Shown here one piece after another: positions 1 to 10,487 of a DNA stretch of 64,000 nucleotides. The translations under genes and the position numbers were made by a program. Each line of letters starts with the position of its first letter. Within the stretch, counting starts at the first letter, position 1. The notes beneath the pieces are model-generated. The model saw only the letters and a program-made list of their open reading frames with translations. It did no database searches and was not told the DNA's origin. Source of the DNA: Candidatus Williamhamiltonella defendens (GTDB taxonomy: Bacteria > Pseudomonadota > Gammaproteobacteria > Enterobacterales > Enterobacteriaceae). The DNA is taken from the NCBI RefSeq assembly GCF_900699045.1, contig NZ_CAADHL010000001.1, positions 496,001 to 560,000 of the forward strand. The letters run 5' to 3'.

Positions 1-33
1 TAATCGTGCTAAGGCAAAAAATAAAATTGAGCA

Positions 34-60
34 AGAGCCCATTTAAAATGGGCTTTTATA
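34..60 (+). terminator. Intrinsic terminator of an upstream gene
   Basis: AGCCCATTT (36-44) is exactly complementary to AAATGGGCT (46-54), followed by TTTATAATT. This is a rho-independent terminator on the plus strand. Codons reading from base 2 stay open and stop at 44-46, inside the hairpin, with a charged tail (NRAKAKNKIEQEPI). This may be the 3' end of a gene that lies mostly outside the window. I could not identify that gene. Confidence 0.7.
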
Positions 61-77
61 ATTAGAGAGACTTGTTG

Positions 78-95
78 AGCTTACAACTGTACGTT
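78..95. promoter_or_regulatory. Candidate FabR-type operator before fabB
   Basis: AGCTTACA-AC-TGTACGTT is an imperfect inverted repeat (6 of 8 positions per arm) centred about 60 bases before the fabB start. It resembles the operator, roughly AGCGTACA-NN-TGTACGCT as I recall it, bound by FabR upstream of fabB in enteric bacteria. The resemblance is by eye only, and whether this genome encodes FabR is unknown. Confidence 0.35.
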
Positions 96-147
96 AAAGT
101 GCGCTACGCAGTCTGAAGCTTATGATAAAGTCTACACGAGGTATTGA

Positions 148-1365
148 ATGAAACGTGCAGTGGTTACTGGCTTGGGTATTATTTCCAGTATAGGTAACGA
201 TAAAAAGGAGGTCCTGTCGTCTTTATACGCTGGACGTTCCGGGATAACTTTCTCTGAAGAATTTAAAAATTCAGGCATGAAAAGCCATGTCTGGGGTAAT
301 GTGAAACTCGATAGCACGGGTATGATTGATCGAAAAATTTCGCGTTTTATGAGTGATGCTTCAATTTATGCCTATCTCGCTATGCAACAAAGTATTGAGG
401 ATGCCGATTTAAATAATTTTGATATTTCCTCAAACGAGCGGATAGGATTGGTCGTGGGTTCAGGGGGAGGTTCGCCTAAAAATCAGGTGGCGGGATCCGA
501 TAAAATGCGCATGAATGGTTTAAGAGGAGTCGGCCCTTATATGGTGACTAAAGCCATGGCATCCGGTGTTTCCGCATGTTTGGCGACTCCTTTTAAAATT
601 AAAGGAGTAAATTATTCGATTAGCTCAGCCTGTGCTACGTCTGCTCATTGTGTGGGTCATGCATTAGAACTTATTCAATTAGGAAAACAAGACATTGTTT
701 TTGCTGGTGGAGCAGAAGAATTATGTTGGGAAATGGCCTGTGAATTTGACGCTATGGGGGCACTTTCTACTCAATATAATGCAACACCAGAAAAAGCGTC
801 TCGATCGTATGATAAAAACCGTGATGGTTTTGTGATTGCGGGAGGCGGCGGTATGGTGGTGGTCGAAGAGCTTGAACATGCGCTCTCTCGCCAGGCGCCT
901 ATTTATGGAGAGATAGTGGGTTATGGCGCCACGTCGGATGGCGATAATATGGTCGCCCCGTCTGGTGAAGGTGCCGCTCGTTGTATGAAAATGGCTAAGA
1001 AAGGCCTTAAATTGACCATCGATTATATTAACGTACATGGTACCTCTACCCCGATTGGCGATATCAAAGAGCTAGAAGCGATTAGAAGTGTTTTCGGTCA
1101 TCCCGCTCCGTTTTTTTCCTCGACAAAATCCATGACAGGTCACTCCTTGGGAGCAGCAGGGGTGCATGAAATTATTTACAGTTTACTGATGTCAAAACAT
1201 AATTTTATTGCCCCCAGTATTAACATCGAGACTCTTGTTCCAGAAGCAGTGGGTATGAATGTCGTGACTGAAATGAAAGAATTAGAAATCAATACAGTGA
1301 TGTCGAATAGTTTCGGTTTTGGGGGCACTAATGCGACTTTAATTTTTTCTAAATATCCGCTATAA
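148..1365 (+). CDS. fabB: 3-oxoacyl-[acyl-carrier-protein] synthase I
   Basis: FabB is the cytosolic beta-ketoacyl-ACP synthase I. It condenses acyl-ACP with malonyl-ACP during fatty-acid elongation and is needed for unsaturated fatty acids in enterics. The 405-residue product is nearly the length of the E. coli enzyme (406) and follows it closely from the N-terminal [11 protein letters not shown] onward. The catalytic triad is present: Cys162 in [10 protein letters not shown], His297 in NVHGTSTP and His332 in [10 protein letters not shown], as is the C-terminal [11 protein letters not shown]. The ATG is preceded by CGAGG at 137-141. It appears monocistronic, with a hairpin terminator directly behind it and a possible FabR-like operator in front. 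It is functionally linked to accB and accC further along the window. Confidence 0.98.
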   Translation: MKRAVVTGLGIISSIGNDKKEVLSSLYAGRSGITFSEEFKNSGMKSHVWGNVKLDSTGMIDRKISRFMSDASIYAYLAMQQSIEDADLNNFDISSNERIGLVVGSGGGSPKNQVAGSDKMRMNGLRGVGPYMVTKAMASGVSACLATPFKIKGVNYSISSACATSAHCVGHALELIQLGKQDIVFAGGAEELCWEMACEFDAMGALSTQYNATPEKASRSYDKNRDGFVIAGGGGMVVVEELEHALSRQAPIYGEIVGYGATSDGDNMVAPSGEGAARCMKMAKKGLKLTIDYINVHGTSTPIGDIKELEAIRSVFGHPAPFFSSTKSMTGHSLGAAGVHEIIYSLLMSKHNFIAPSINIETLVPEAVGMNVVTEMKELEINTVMSNSFGFGGTNATLIFSKYPL

Positions 1366-1373
1366 ATATAGGT

Positions 1374-1396
1374 CCTCTCAAAAATAGAGGGTTTTA
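1374..1396 (+). terminator. Intrinsic terminator of fabB
   Basis: CCTCT (1374-1378) pairs with AGAGG (1386-1390) across an A-rich loop and is followed by GTTTTATTT. It lies a few bases after the fabB stop codon and fits a short rho-independent terminator on the plus strand. The minus-strand reading lacks a T-tract, so it probably does not serve trxA. Confidence 0.6.
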
Positions 1397-1471
1397 TTTC
1401 ATTGGAAATCTAAAGTTGAGTTATAGGTTATCTAAATCCTATGACAATGAAAGTATATACAGCTTAATTGA

Positions 1472-1813
1472 TTAATTAATACAATTTACAATATGCTTGT
1501 CTAAAAAAATTTTTAATTGATGTTTAGACACAGCGCCTACTTTCGTGTCAATCAGTTTTCCTTCTTTAAAAAGTAATAACGTCGGAATGCTACGGATACC
1601 ATATTTTTGTGTGGTATTTGGATTAGTATCAATTTCTAATTTTGTGATCGTAATTTTATTCACATATTCGTTAAAAATTTCCTCTAAAATAGAGGCAATT
1701 ATTTTGCAAGGCCCGCACCACTGTGCCCAAAAATCAACTAAAATAAATCCATCACCCTTAAGTACATCTTGATCGAAACTTTTGTCACTTAGCTGTATAA
1801 TTTCCTTACTCAT
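1472..1813 (-). CDS. trxA: Thioredoxin 1
   Basis: Small cytosolic thiol-disulphide oxidoreductase that supplies electrons to ribonucleotide reductase, peroxiredoxins and others. The 113-residue product has the thioredoxin fold with active site WCGPC (Cys33 and Cys36), buried Asp27 and the cis-proline loop IPTLLLF. It aligns with E. coli TrxA over its whole length. An in-frame ATG lies 21 bases upstream, but the start at 1813 is preferred: it has GGGAG six bases before it and matches the family N-terminus MS-K/D-IIxL. It is divergent from rhlB exactly as in E. coli, while rho, which normally follows, is absent and fabB lies there instead. The peroxiredoxin at 6663-7286 is a plausible client. 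Confidence 0.96.
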   Translation of the reverse strand: MSKEIIQLSDKSFDQDVLKGDGFILVDFWAQWCGPCKIIASILEEIFNEYVNKITITKLEIDTNPNTTQKYGIRSIPTLLLFKEGKLIDTKVGAVSKHQLKIFLDKHIVNCIN

Positions 1814-1925
1814 GTATTCTCCCAAAACTATCATTAGTTATTTTATAAATTTATTCGCTTAATCATCCTAAATTACACAGGATTAACCTCATTAAAGCAA
1901 TATGCAACTGATACTTTATCATATT

Positions 1926-3194
1926 ATGAATAAGACACATTTGACAGATCAGAAATTTTCAGACTTTACCCTTCATCCTTTAGTTATAAAAGCTATTGAA
2001 AATCAAGGCTTTTATCATTGTACTCCCATTCAAACTTTATCATTGCCTATTACTCTTGCTGGGCGTGATGTTGCTGTTCAAGCACAAGAAGGGACAGGAA
2101 AGATACTGGCTTTTTTAGCCTCTGTTTTTAATTATTTACTAACAAACGCCTCCGATGAAACAAGGCGGTGCGAACAGCCCCGCGCGCTCATCATGGTACC
2201 TACCCGTGAGCTGGCAATACAAATTTATACTGATGCAGAGACTTTATCTCAGTTTACATCTCTCAAAATGGGTTTAGCTTATGGAGGAGATGGCTATGAT
2301 AAACAACTGAAAATATTAGAAAGTGGCGTAGATATTTTGATAGGGACCCCAGTTCGTATCATTGATTATGCAAAACAAAATTTTATTCATTTGAACGCCC
2401 TCCAGGTAATAGTGCTAGATGAAGCTGATCGTATGTATGATTTAGGATTTATAAAAGATATACGTTGGTTATTTCGCCGTATGCCTCCTGCAGAAAAACG
2501 GTTAAATATGTTGTTTTCTGAGACTCTTTCTTATCGAGTAAGAGAATTATCTTATGAACAGATGAATCATCCGGAATATATTGAAGTAGAACCATCACAA
2601 AAAAGCGGATCTCAAATTCAAGAAGAGCTTTTTTATCCTTCTAATGAAGATAAAATGCCATTATTACAGACTTTAATTGAAGAAGAATGGCCTGATCGTT
2701 GTATTATTTTTGCTAATACGAAACAACGCTGTGAAGATATTTGGGGCCATTTGGTGGCAGATGGTCATAGAGTTGGGCTTTTAACGGGGGATGTGGCACA
2801 GAGAAAGCGTATTAAAATTTTAGATGATTTTTCAAAAGGGTATTTAGATATTTTAGTTGCCACCGATATAGCTGCACGAGGTCTACATATTCCGAAAGTG
2901 AGTCACGTTTTTAATTATGATCTGCCAGAAGATGTCGAAGATTATATTCACCGTATTAATCTTACTGGCAGGTCTGGGGAAAAATGCTATGCAATCAGTC
3001 TGTCTTGTGAGGCGTTTGCATCGCATTTATCTGCTATCGAAGCCTGCACTGGTCACCGTATTCCAAAAAGTGAGTATAATAAGGAAGCCTTACTAACAAA
3101 CTTGCCTCATCCAAAACGTTTGCAACGTCATCATAGACGTTATACGGGCGCGCGTAATCAGGAGGCTTCTCGGAATACTCGCTCACCACGATGA
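1926..3194 (+). CDS. rhlB: ATP-dependent RNA helicase RhlB, catalytic motifs degraded
   Basis: By homology this is RhlB, the DEAD-box RNA helicase of the RNA degradosome. The 422-residue frame matches E. coli RhlB (421) end to end, and the ATG at 1926 aligns with its MSKTHLTEQKFSDF start; an upstream in-frame ATG at 1902 is less likely. PTRELA, DEAD (motif II), ATDIAARG and the C-terminal basic tail are intact. However, motif I reads AQEGTGKI instead of AxTGxGKT, motif Ib reads TPVR instead of T(T/P)GR, motif III is SET instead of SAT, and motif VI is HRINLTGR instead of HRIGRTGR. These are nucleotide-binding and arginine-finger positions, so the protein is probably an inactive or failing helicase although its frame is open. 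It is divergent from trxA and converges with plsB with no gap. Confidence 0.9.
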   Translation: MNKTHLTDQKFSDFTLHPLVIKAIENQGFYHCTPIQTLSLPITLAGRDVAVQAQEGTGKILAFLASVFNYLLTNASDETRRCEQPRALIMVPTRELAIQIYTDAETLSQFTSLKMGLAYGGDGYDKQLKILESGVDILIGTPVRIIDYAKQNFIHLNALQVIVLDEADRMYDLGFIKDIRWLFRRMPPAEKRLNMLFSETLSYRVRELSYEQMNHPEYIEVEPSQKSGSQIQEELFYPSNEDKMPLLQTLIEEEWPDRCIIFANTKQRCEDIWGHLVADGHRVGLLTGDVAQRKRIKILDDFSKGYLDILVATDIAARGLHIPKVSHVFNYDLPEDVEDYIHRINLTGRSGEKCYAISLSCEAFASHLSAIEACTGHRIPKSEYNKEALLTNLPHPKRLQRHHRRYTGARNQEASRNTRSPR

Positions 3195-5645
3195 CTAATC
3201 GGTTATTTTATTTTTATAAGTGACCCATTCCTTTTTAAGGCGCAAATTTTCTTGCATTACAGAGAGCATTTGAGAAGAGATGAGACCCTTTAATATATTA
3301 AAAATTTCTTCGATGTTTTTCTGAGCAGAGTAGTCGTTAGAGACTATTTTTCCTCTTTTTTCAAATAGGAGAGTCAGTAGGCCTGAAAAAATAGAAGAAT
3401 TAAAAAATTCTGCCAATGGCATGTTTTCTAATATACAGAGATGTTTTGCCATCGCCCTGCTTTCTTTTTCTAATGATTTTCTGTCAATATCAGGGTAAAC
3501 AGTGAGAAGAAAAAAAATAATGCTGTAATGTTGTAATATTTCTTTAATTCCAGATGCAAGTATTTTTAATGACTTCATGTCTGATGATAAGTTTACAACG
3601 AAGTGATGGTTTTTGTTTTCAAAGCATTTTTGACGAATTAATTCGTCCATCAATAAATTTAATTCCTCTAGCAACTGTTTCTCGCTGTAATAAAGAAACC
3701 AACGAATTTTAAAAATAGGATATAACAGAGTAATTTGTCTTATAATTTCTTGACGGCTGATATTATGATGACAAAGCACCGTCGTTGCGATCAAAGAAGG
3801 CAAGATCAAGAGATGTTGAATGTTATTACGATAATATCTCATCAAAGGTACCTGTTCTTTAGGCAAGCAGATCCTCTCATGAGGATAATTTTTTTGAACG
3901 ACAAATTTATTCATATGAAGTGCATGATCTAGTAACTCTTCCGGCATTTGCTCTAGCACAGAGCTGTATTGATTGTGCGGAGAATGGCGAATAAGTTGTA
4001 AATAACAATTCAACTGTTCAATTAGCTCTGGACGTGTCAATGTCTGGTTCTCTGACGCTAGTAAAGCGGTTGAACAAAGATTAATAGCGTTAATGGCCGC
4101 TGCATGATTAATGTTGATCATGATTTGATAGGCTAAATCTTTGACGGTATAGGCCAACCAATGAGGTCGTGTTGCTTCAATTTTATCAATCGGTCTAATA
4201 GATTCGCGCCAATTAGGAACATTTTTATCGAGATAAATTTTCAATTGAATAGGCTCACCAAAATTAACATACCCTTGACCCAGATGACGCAATTGACGTA
4301 GTCCCCCTATCATTTGCAAAAAATTTTCCTTTTTTTTACGCTCTCCCCTTAATTCTTTGGTATAGCTCAATACTTCTATGACATGTTCATAGCCAATATA
4401 AACAGGAATCAATGTAATTGAGGGAGAGATGTCCCTTAACATGGCTTGAATGGTCATGGATAAGCTGCCTGTTTTAGGTTCAAGGAGCAGGCCAGTACGA
4501 GAACGTCCACCTTCAATAAAATATTCTACAGGATAGGAGCCTGTAAAAAGTTCATCTAAATATGCACGAAATATCGTTGAATACAGTTTGTTTCCTTTAA
4601 AATTACGTCGAATAAAAAAAGCGCCTAAGCGACGAAAAATAGCTCCCGCGGGCCAAAAATTCAGATTGATGCCCGCCGCAATATGGGGGGTAGCCAATCC
4701 CTCATAATAGAGAACATAAGAAAGCAATAAGTAATCCATATGACTACGATGGCAAGGAACATAAACAATACTGTGTCCTTTGTACGCCAGCTGACGTACG
4801 CAAGCCGCGTTGTGCACATGAATGCCTTGATAAAAACGATTCCACATCCACCCCAATACACGATCAGAAAGGCGTATGGTTTCATAAGATACCTGAGACG
4901 CAATTTCTTTCATCAACCTCAGCGCATTATCATGCGCTTTTTGATGCGATATTTTTTTTGAACGTGCTTCGTCTAAAAGTGCTTTTTCGATGGTTTCAGA
5001 AGAAAATAATTTTTTAAAAAGATCAGAATGAGAAGGTAAAGCCCGACCCACACTCGATAAATATTGACGAAAAAAATGTATTCGAGCTACTCGGGCCAAT
5101 TTATAGATGATGCGGAGATCTTTGCTATGAGCGTTGATAATTCGCGATAATGAGATGGGATTGGAAAAATGTACAAAGCTATCTCGGCCTAACCAGAAGA
5201 CGGTAAAAAATTTTTTGAGCAAGTTTGTTTTTCGGTTTTGAAAAATGGAAATAGGACGTCTTCCGATCATGACTGACACTGGCAATATCGTGATATCTAG
5301 TGTTAAATTTTTGGAATACAAACCAAGATAATGGGAAAAAAGTGTTTCGACAGATGATGTAGTATGACCGTGGGGTTCATTGATATCATCAATGAAAAGA
5401 TATCTAGGAATCTGTATCTCATCTATCTTTAATGGTGTCAATGGATCGGGTAACCCCTGTTTTAAGGATTCTTCTCTTAAAATGATCAAATCTATTTTAG
5501 AACGGGAAGATAAGATATAAAAGATAGGAGATGAAGAATCAAGGCCTGAATCAGGCACAAAATTTTTAGGGATTAATTTACTTTTAATAAAAATTTTTAC
5601 AAAAAAATATAGGGATTGATAATATATTTTACACCGATCTGACAT
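3195..5645 (-). CDS. plsB: Glycerol-3-phosphate 1-O-acyltransferase
   Basis: PlsB is the inner-membrane enzyme that transfers an acyl chain to the sn-1 position of glycerol-3-phosphate, the first step of phospholipid synthesis. The 816-residue product (E. coli 807) carries the acyltransferase blocks: HRSHMD with catalytic His299 and Asp304, GAFFIRR, FIEGGRSRTG and LIPVYIGYEHV. The remaining sequence aligns with E. coli PlsB from IYY near the N-terminus to the C-terminal domain. TAGG lies eight bases before the ATG. Its stop codon starts at the base after the rhlB stop, so the two genes converge without an intergenic terminator. In E. coli plsB sits beside dgkA and lexA; neither is here. Confidence 0.97.
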   Translation of the reverse strand: MSDRCKIYYQSLYFFVKIFIKSKLIPKNFVPDSGLDSSSPIFYILSSRSKIDLIILREESLKQGLPDPLTPLKIDEIQIPRYLFIDDINEPHGHTTSSVETLFSHYLGLYSKNLTLDITILPVSVMIGRRPISIFQNRKTNLLKKFFTVFWLGRDSFVHFSNPISLSRIINAHSKDLRIIYKLARVARIHFFRQYLSSVGRALPSHSDLFKKLFSSETIEKALLDEARSKKISHQKAHDNALRLMKEIASQVSYETIRLSDRVLGWMWNRFYQGIHVHNAACVRQLAYKGHSIVYVPCHRSHMDYLLLSYVLYYEGLATPHIAAGINLNFWPAGAIFRRLGAFFIRRNFKGNKLYSTIFRAYLDELFTGSYPVEYFIEGGRSRTGLLLEPKTGSLSMTIQAMLRDISPSITLIPVYIGYEHVIEVLSYTKELRGERKKKENFLQMIGGLRQLRHLGQGYVNFGEPIQLKIYLDKNVPNWRESIRPIDKIEATRPHWLAYTVKDLAYQIMININHAAAINAINLCSTALLASENQTLTRPELIEQLNCYLQLIRHSPHNQYSSVLEQMPEELLDHALHMNKFVVQKNYPHERICLPKEQVPLMRYYRNNIQHLLILPSLIATTVLCHHNISRQEIIRQITLLYPIFKIRWFLYYSEKQLLEELNLLMDELIRQKCFENKNHHFVVNLSSDMKSLKILASGIKEILQHYSIIFFLLTVYPDIDRKSLEKESRAMAKHLCILENMPLAEFFNSSIFSGLLTLLFEKRGKIVSNDYSAQKNIEEIFNILKGLISSQMLSVMQENLRLKKEWVTYKNKITD

Positions 5646-5689
5646 GGGAACCTAAAAACCTTTTTGGTCATTTACTTTTTAATAAAATC

Positions 5690-5720
5690 AGTAGTAGACC
5701 TTCTATGAAGGTCTACTACT
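5690..5720 (-). terminator. Strong hairpin between mlaA remnant and plsB
   Basis: AGTAGTAGACCTTC (5690-5703) is perfectly complementary to 5707-5720, giving a 14-bp stem with a three-base loop. On the minus strand it is followed by GATTTTATTAAAA, so it best fits the terminator of the now-decayed mlaA gene upstream on that strand. It has survived although the gene it served has not. It also sits just before the plsB start. Confidence 0.6.
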
Positions 5721-5811
5721 GACTATGATTTTACATCGTATTTTTATGAATCCTTTTATAAACCAGTCTGGTAGATATTTGCGCTACACTTATTTAAGGC
5801 GAATTAATATT

Positions 5812-6562
5812 TTACAAATCATCTGCAATTGCTTTCGCATTCGGATTTATCTCTGGTTTTAATATTCCTCCGTGCGCCAAAAAATCATAACTCTAAAAAT
5901 ATGCTTTCTCTATCATAGAATAAGGATCTGATGAATTCATCAATAAACCGTCGGAATTGAGTAATCTAGCACGGGTTGCTATCCATTGGAGCACACATTT
6001 TCCAGCTAATGTCCAGTGCGTTACATAACGAAGCAAAGGATACGGGGTGCCTACCTATTGCCATGTATCTTCACGAAAAGTAAAAATGCCATAAACTGGA
6101 AAAATAAAATAAGGACCGTAACCGGCATGGTAATGGCCTCATACAGAACGAAGACGATAATGAAATTCTTTTGCCAGTTGCGGATGCGCTATACTGGCAA
6201 TATCAATTAAACTGCATATTCCTAAAAATGTGTTTAAAAAATCGACTAAAATATTGCATGGCTTTATATGGATTAGCTACTAAAAGCACATTAACCATAC
6301 TAACAGGTTCTTCGAGATTACTTAAGCTATTACGTGCAGATTGTGGAACATAATTCTTCCAAAAAACAGCCGAAGGCTGAGTCAAATGAGAATTCAAAAT
6401 TCGATAATTCAAATCAAACATTGATCTATTAAACTTTTCTACACCACTTAATAATTGAGGTTTCCCAGAACTTTTCGGATGTCTTTAAGTTGAAGAATAA
6501 GAATGGTTACAACCTGCTAATAATAAACTAGTACAAATCCACCCGATCAGTCGCAGCTTCAT
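5812..6562 (-). pseudogene. mlaA: Decayed MlaA (VacJ) outer-membrane lipoprotein
   Basis: MlaA extracts mislocalised phospholipids from the outer leaflet of the outer membrane. On the minus strand an ATG at 6562, preceded by AGGAG, opens a lipoprotein signal peptide (MKLRLIGW... with lipobox LAGC) that stops after about 25 codons. Further blocks align in order with E. coli MlaA: KNYVPQSARNSLSNLEEP (expected RDYVPQPARNGLSNF..LEEP), LIDIASIAHPQLAKE, AGYGPYFIFPVYGIFTFRED, and a C-terminal ILKPEINPNAKAIADDL. The blocks lie in different frames and are broken by stop codons, for example within RLRSV-stop-GHYHAGYGP. Nearly full length is still visible, so decay is by point mutations and small indels. 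Confidence 0.9.
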
Positions 6563-6662
6563 ATTCGTTTATCTCCTAAAAATAGGTTAATAGAGGGGTT
6601 AGTCTTCTGAAGAGACTGAAAGATTGTTTTTGCCAAAAAACACAAATGATAACCACTGCATT

Positions 6663-7286
6663 TTATAATTTTGTTGATGATCTTTTGAGATCAGAAAAAT
6701 GTTCAGACAGATATTTTGCGACGCCATCACTGGAAGCTTGCATTCCTGATTTCCCTGCTTCCCACTGCGCGGGGCAAACCTCTCCATGAGTTTGATGAAA
6801 TGCAAGGGCATCAATCATGCGCAGCATCTCATCGACATTACGCCCTAGAGGAAGATCATTGACAACCTGATGTCGTATCACTCGATTTTCGTCAATCAAA
6901 AACGAAGCACGGAGAGCAACACCAGCTTCTGGATGCTCAATGCCATACCCTTTTTGAATCTCTCTTTTTATGTCAGCTACCAAAGGATAAGATACCTTTC
7001 CGATCCCGCCTTTCTCGATAGGGGTGTTTCGCCACTGCTTGTGAACAAAATGAGAATCTAAAGAGACCCCGACCAGTTTAGTATTGCGATTTTTAAATGC
7101 TTCAATACGTTCATGAAAAGCAATGAGTTCTGAAGGACATACAAACGTGAAATCCATTGGCCAAAAAAATAAAACACACGGTTTATCTTTGATATAAGAC
7201 CAAAAGTTAAAATTTTCGGTCACTTCTCCGTTTTCTAATACGGCGGGTGCTGTAAAATCGGGAGCAATATAAGTTACTAAAGTCAT
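6663..7286 (-). CDS. tsaA: 2-Cys peroxiredoxin (AhpC/TSA family)
   Basis: Cytosolic thiol peroxidase that reduces hydrogen peroxide and organic hydroperoxides. The 207-residue product has peroxidatic Cys50 in DFTFVCPSE and resolving Cys171 in GEVCPAQW, with the long family blocks YPLVADIKREIQKGYGIEHPE and QVVNDLPLGRNVDEML. It belongs to the Prx1/thioredoxin-peroxidase subgroup found in Yersinia, not to the E. coli AhpC subgroup; no ahpF neighbour is present, so TrxA is the likely electron donor (inference). CAGGA lies about nine bases before the ATG. It is flanked by pseudogenes on both sides. Confidence 0.95.
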   Translation of the reverse strand: MTLVTYIAPDFTAPAVLENGEVTENFNFWSYIKDKPCVLFFWPMDFTFVCPSELIAFHERIEAFKNRNTKLVGVSLDSHFVHKQWRNTPIEKGGIGKVSYPLVADIKREIQKGYGIEHPEAGVALRASFLIDENRVIRHQVVNDLPLGRNVDEMLRMIDALAFHQTHGEVCPAQWEAGKSGMQASSDGVAKYLSEHFSDLKRSSTKL

Positions 7287-7642
7287 ATTAAAATTCCTGA
7301 TGATAATCTATCGACTTTTTTCAGAACCAAATGAAGACAAGGGTTCTTTAGTCAAAGACGTTTAGTGAATGAAAATAAAATAAAAAAGAGTTTTTTGCGA
7401 TCGATATTCGCATTTTATGTAAATGGTTCTATCTAATTCATCTTTTCTTTCGGCTTAAGCCGGCTAGCTTTAGACTTATTAACCCTATTTTAAGCGAAAA
7501 TATTTAAAAAGAGCGAATAATCCAATTTTTTAAAAAATTATTTTGTATCAAAAATAAAAATAAGTCTTTCAAAAAAGTTTATGAATTTATTGTGATATTT
7601 TTAAATTAAACTCATTGTTATTTAACACTGAAATTTAAAAAT
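7287..7642. other. AT-rich spacer, no gene seen
   Basis: About 355 bases between the peroxiredoxin start and the queA remnant. All frames are broken and I recognise no protein fragment. It presumably contains the promoter of the peroxiredoxin gene; I could not place boxes with confidence. A short palindrome, CGGCTTAAGCCG, lies near 7450. Confidence 0.5.
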
Positions 7643-8722
7643 ATGTTTATCTGATTTTTTAACTTACCTGAATCGTTAGTAGCACAGTATCTCTTATAAA
7701 AACGTAGTGGCTCCCACTTGCTTTGTTTAAATGGAGAAAAAAGAACCATGATAGCAGGGTTTTTACGGACTTGCTCTACCAACTCGAACAGGACGCTTTT
7801 GGGTCCTTCATAATACCCGCGTGATTCCCGTACAGGTGTTTGACTTTAATCACAGCGTTAAAAATTAGAAATCTAGAAAGAATATTGAGCCCTAATCGCG
7901 TTTTGGTTCATCTTAAATCTTCTTAAAAACCAAAATTAGGTGCTTAGTTTTTATTAGGCAATACAGCGAACATTCCGGTAACTTTAATAACTTGGTCATG
8001 CTTCTTTTTTTGAATTGCGTTTTAACGTTCGGAAAGACGTCTTAATGCTTTTACAAAGCATAGCTCATATTCCTTTACCTCCTTATATTTCTCGAGTTGA
8101 TGAACCAAAAGATCACGAATTATATCAAAACCGTTTATGATCAACATTTAGGTGCCGTGACTGCGCCTACGGCGGATCTTCATTTTGATAACCCACTTTT
8201 AAACACGCTAAAATCCTGTGGAATTGAAACCGCTTTTGTGACCTTATATGTTTGTGGCGTAGGGACTTTTCAACCCGTGAAAACAGATAATATTACTGAG
8301 CATATCATGCATTCAGAATATGCAGAAGTTAGTCAAAAAGTCGTCAATGCGGTATTAGCCTGCAAACCCAGAGGAAAAAGAGTAGTAGCGGTAGGAACTA
8401 GTTCCGTTCGTTTGCTAGAAACCGCTGATTAAAAAACGAAAAATTTCTTTTTAACGCCTTTTCAGGAGAAACCTTCATTTTTATATACTCTGGCTATTAG
8501 TATAAAATTATGGATACCTTGATCACAAATTTTCATTTGCCAAAATCGACTCGAATTATGTTAGTTTGTGCCTTTGCGAGCAATCAAAATACACCTACGG
8601 GCTTATCAAAAAGCTATTGATTAAAAACATTGTTTTCAGCTATGGAGACGCCATATTCATTACTCATAATACGAAGGCTGCTCAAGAAAATAGAGTGAAA
8701 AATAGATTAGACCTAAAATCTA
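7643..8722 (+). pseudogene. queA: Decayed QueA (S-adenosylmethionine:tRNA ribosyltransferase-isomerase)
   Basis: QueA builds epoxyqueuosine on tRNA in queuosine synthesis. Blocks aligning in order with E. coli QueA are visible: LPESLVAQY (about 7665), NTRVIPVQ (about 7820), [17 protein letters not shown] (8060-8105), then an open stretch of 111 codons at 8097-8432 containing [14 protein letters not shown] and [12 protein letters not shown]. These are followed by [16 protein letters not shown] and FSYGDAIFITHN. The blocks shift frame several times and contain stops such as the one ending at 8432. The possible original ATG is at 7643. The order queA-tgt-yajC-secD-secF is that of enterics, which supports the identification. 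Confidence 0.92.
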
Positions 8723-8741
8723 AAAACTAACACAGGATAAC

Positions 8742-9860
<1,119 letters not shown>

Positions 9861-10007
9861 GTGAGATAAATGGTGAATATTAGTTTTAATTCTAATTGAC
9901 CAAAGTATAATAAGGAATAACAGTTTGAATACTGTAGGATCCTTGTTTTTAAACAGCAAGAGAAGCGAGGAATATTGCAATATTAATTTTATCATCAGGA
10001 TATTTGT

Positions 10008-10349
10008 ATGAATATTTTTTCACAAGCTTTTGCTTCTACATCAGAAGCGCCTCAAGGAAATCCCTATTCTTTGATTATTATGCTCCTTATATTTGGTTTT
10101 ATTTTTTATTTTATAATTTGGCGCCCACAGCAAAAAAGGACCAAAGATCATAAAAAACTGATGGCTTCCATCAGCAAGGGAGATGAAGTTTTAACAACAG
10201 GGGGTTTAGTAGGTCATGTCAATAAAGTCACAGAAACAGGTTACATTGTGATGTCTCTGAATGATATAACTGAAGTGATTATTAAACGTGATTTTGTGGC
10301 TGCTGTTTTACCTAAAGGCACGATGAAAAACTTATCCAGTTCATCATAA
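10008..10349 (+). CDS. yajC: Sec translocon accessory protein YajC
   Basis: YajC is a small inner-membrane protein that associates with SecDF and the SecYEG translocon. The 113-residue product has one N-terminal membrane segment (about residues 20-41, SLIIMLLIFGFIFYFIIW) followed by the family signature RPQQKRTKDHKKL, then KGDEVLTTGGLVG and a C-terminal IKRDFVAAVLPKGTM, close to the E. coli protein (110). It lies upstream of secD and secF as in enterics, 138 bases before secD. The two genes normally before it, queA and tgt, are pseudogenes, so its transcription must now start within or beyond their remains. Confidence 0.96.
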   Translation: MNIFSQAFASTSEAPQGNPYSLIIMLLIFGFIFYFIIWRPQQKRTKDHKKLMASISKGDEVLTTGGLVGHVNKVTETGYIVMSLNDITEVIIKRDFVAAVLPKGTMKNLSSSS

Positions 10350-10487
10350 AATTTTATTTTCGATGCCAGTAAAGCGTGTTTTGTCGAATAACATGCGTTT
10401 TTTGTTAAAACGGCAAACAAATTTAGATTTTTAAAACCCCTATACAGAGCTATAAAATCTAATCCTTTATTTTTTTAGGGAGTTGCC

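Noticed and set aside
721-1038. 105-codon open frame on the minus strand inside fabB
   Set aside because: It is antisense to a strongly conserved gene, has no ribosome binding site and no recognisable family.
8097-8432. 111-codon open frame as an independent small gene
   Set aside because: It is the longest unbroken piece of the decayed queA, with neighbouring QueA blocks on both sides in other frames.
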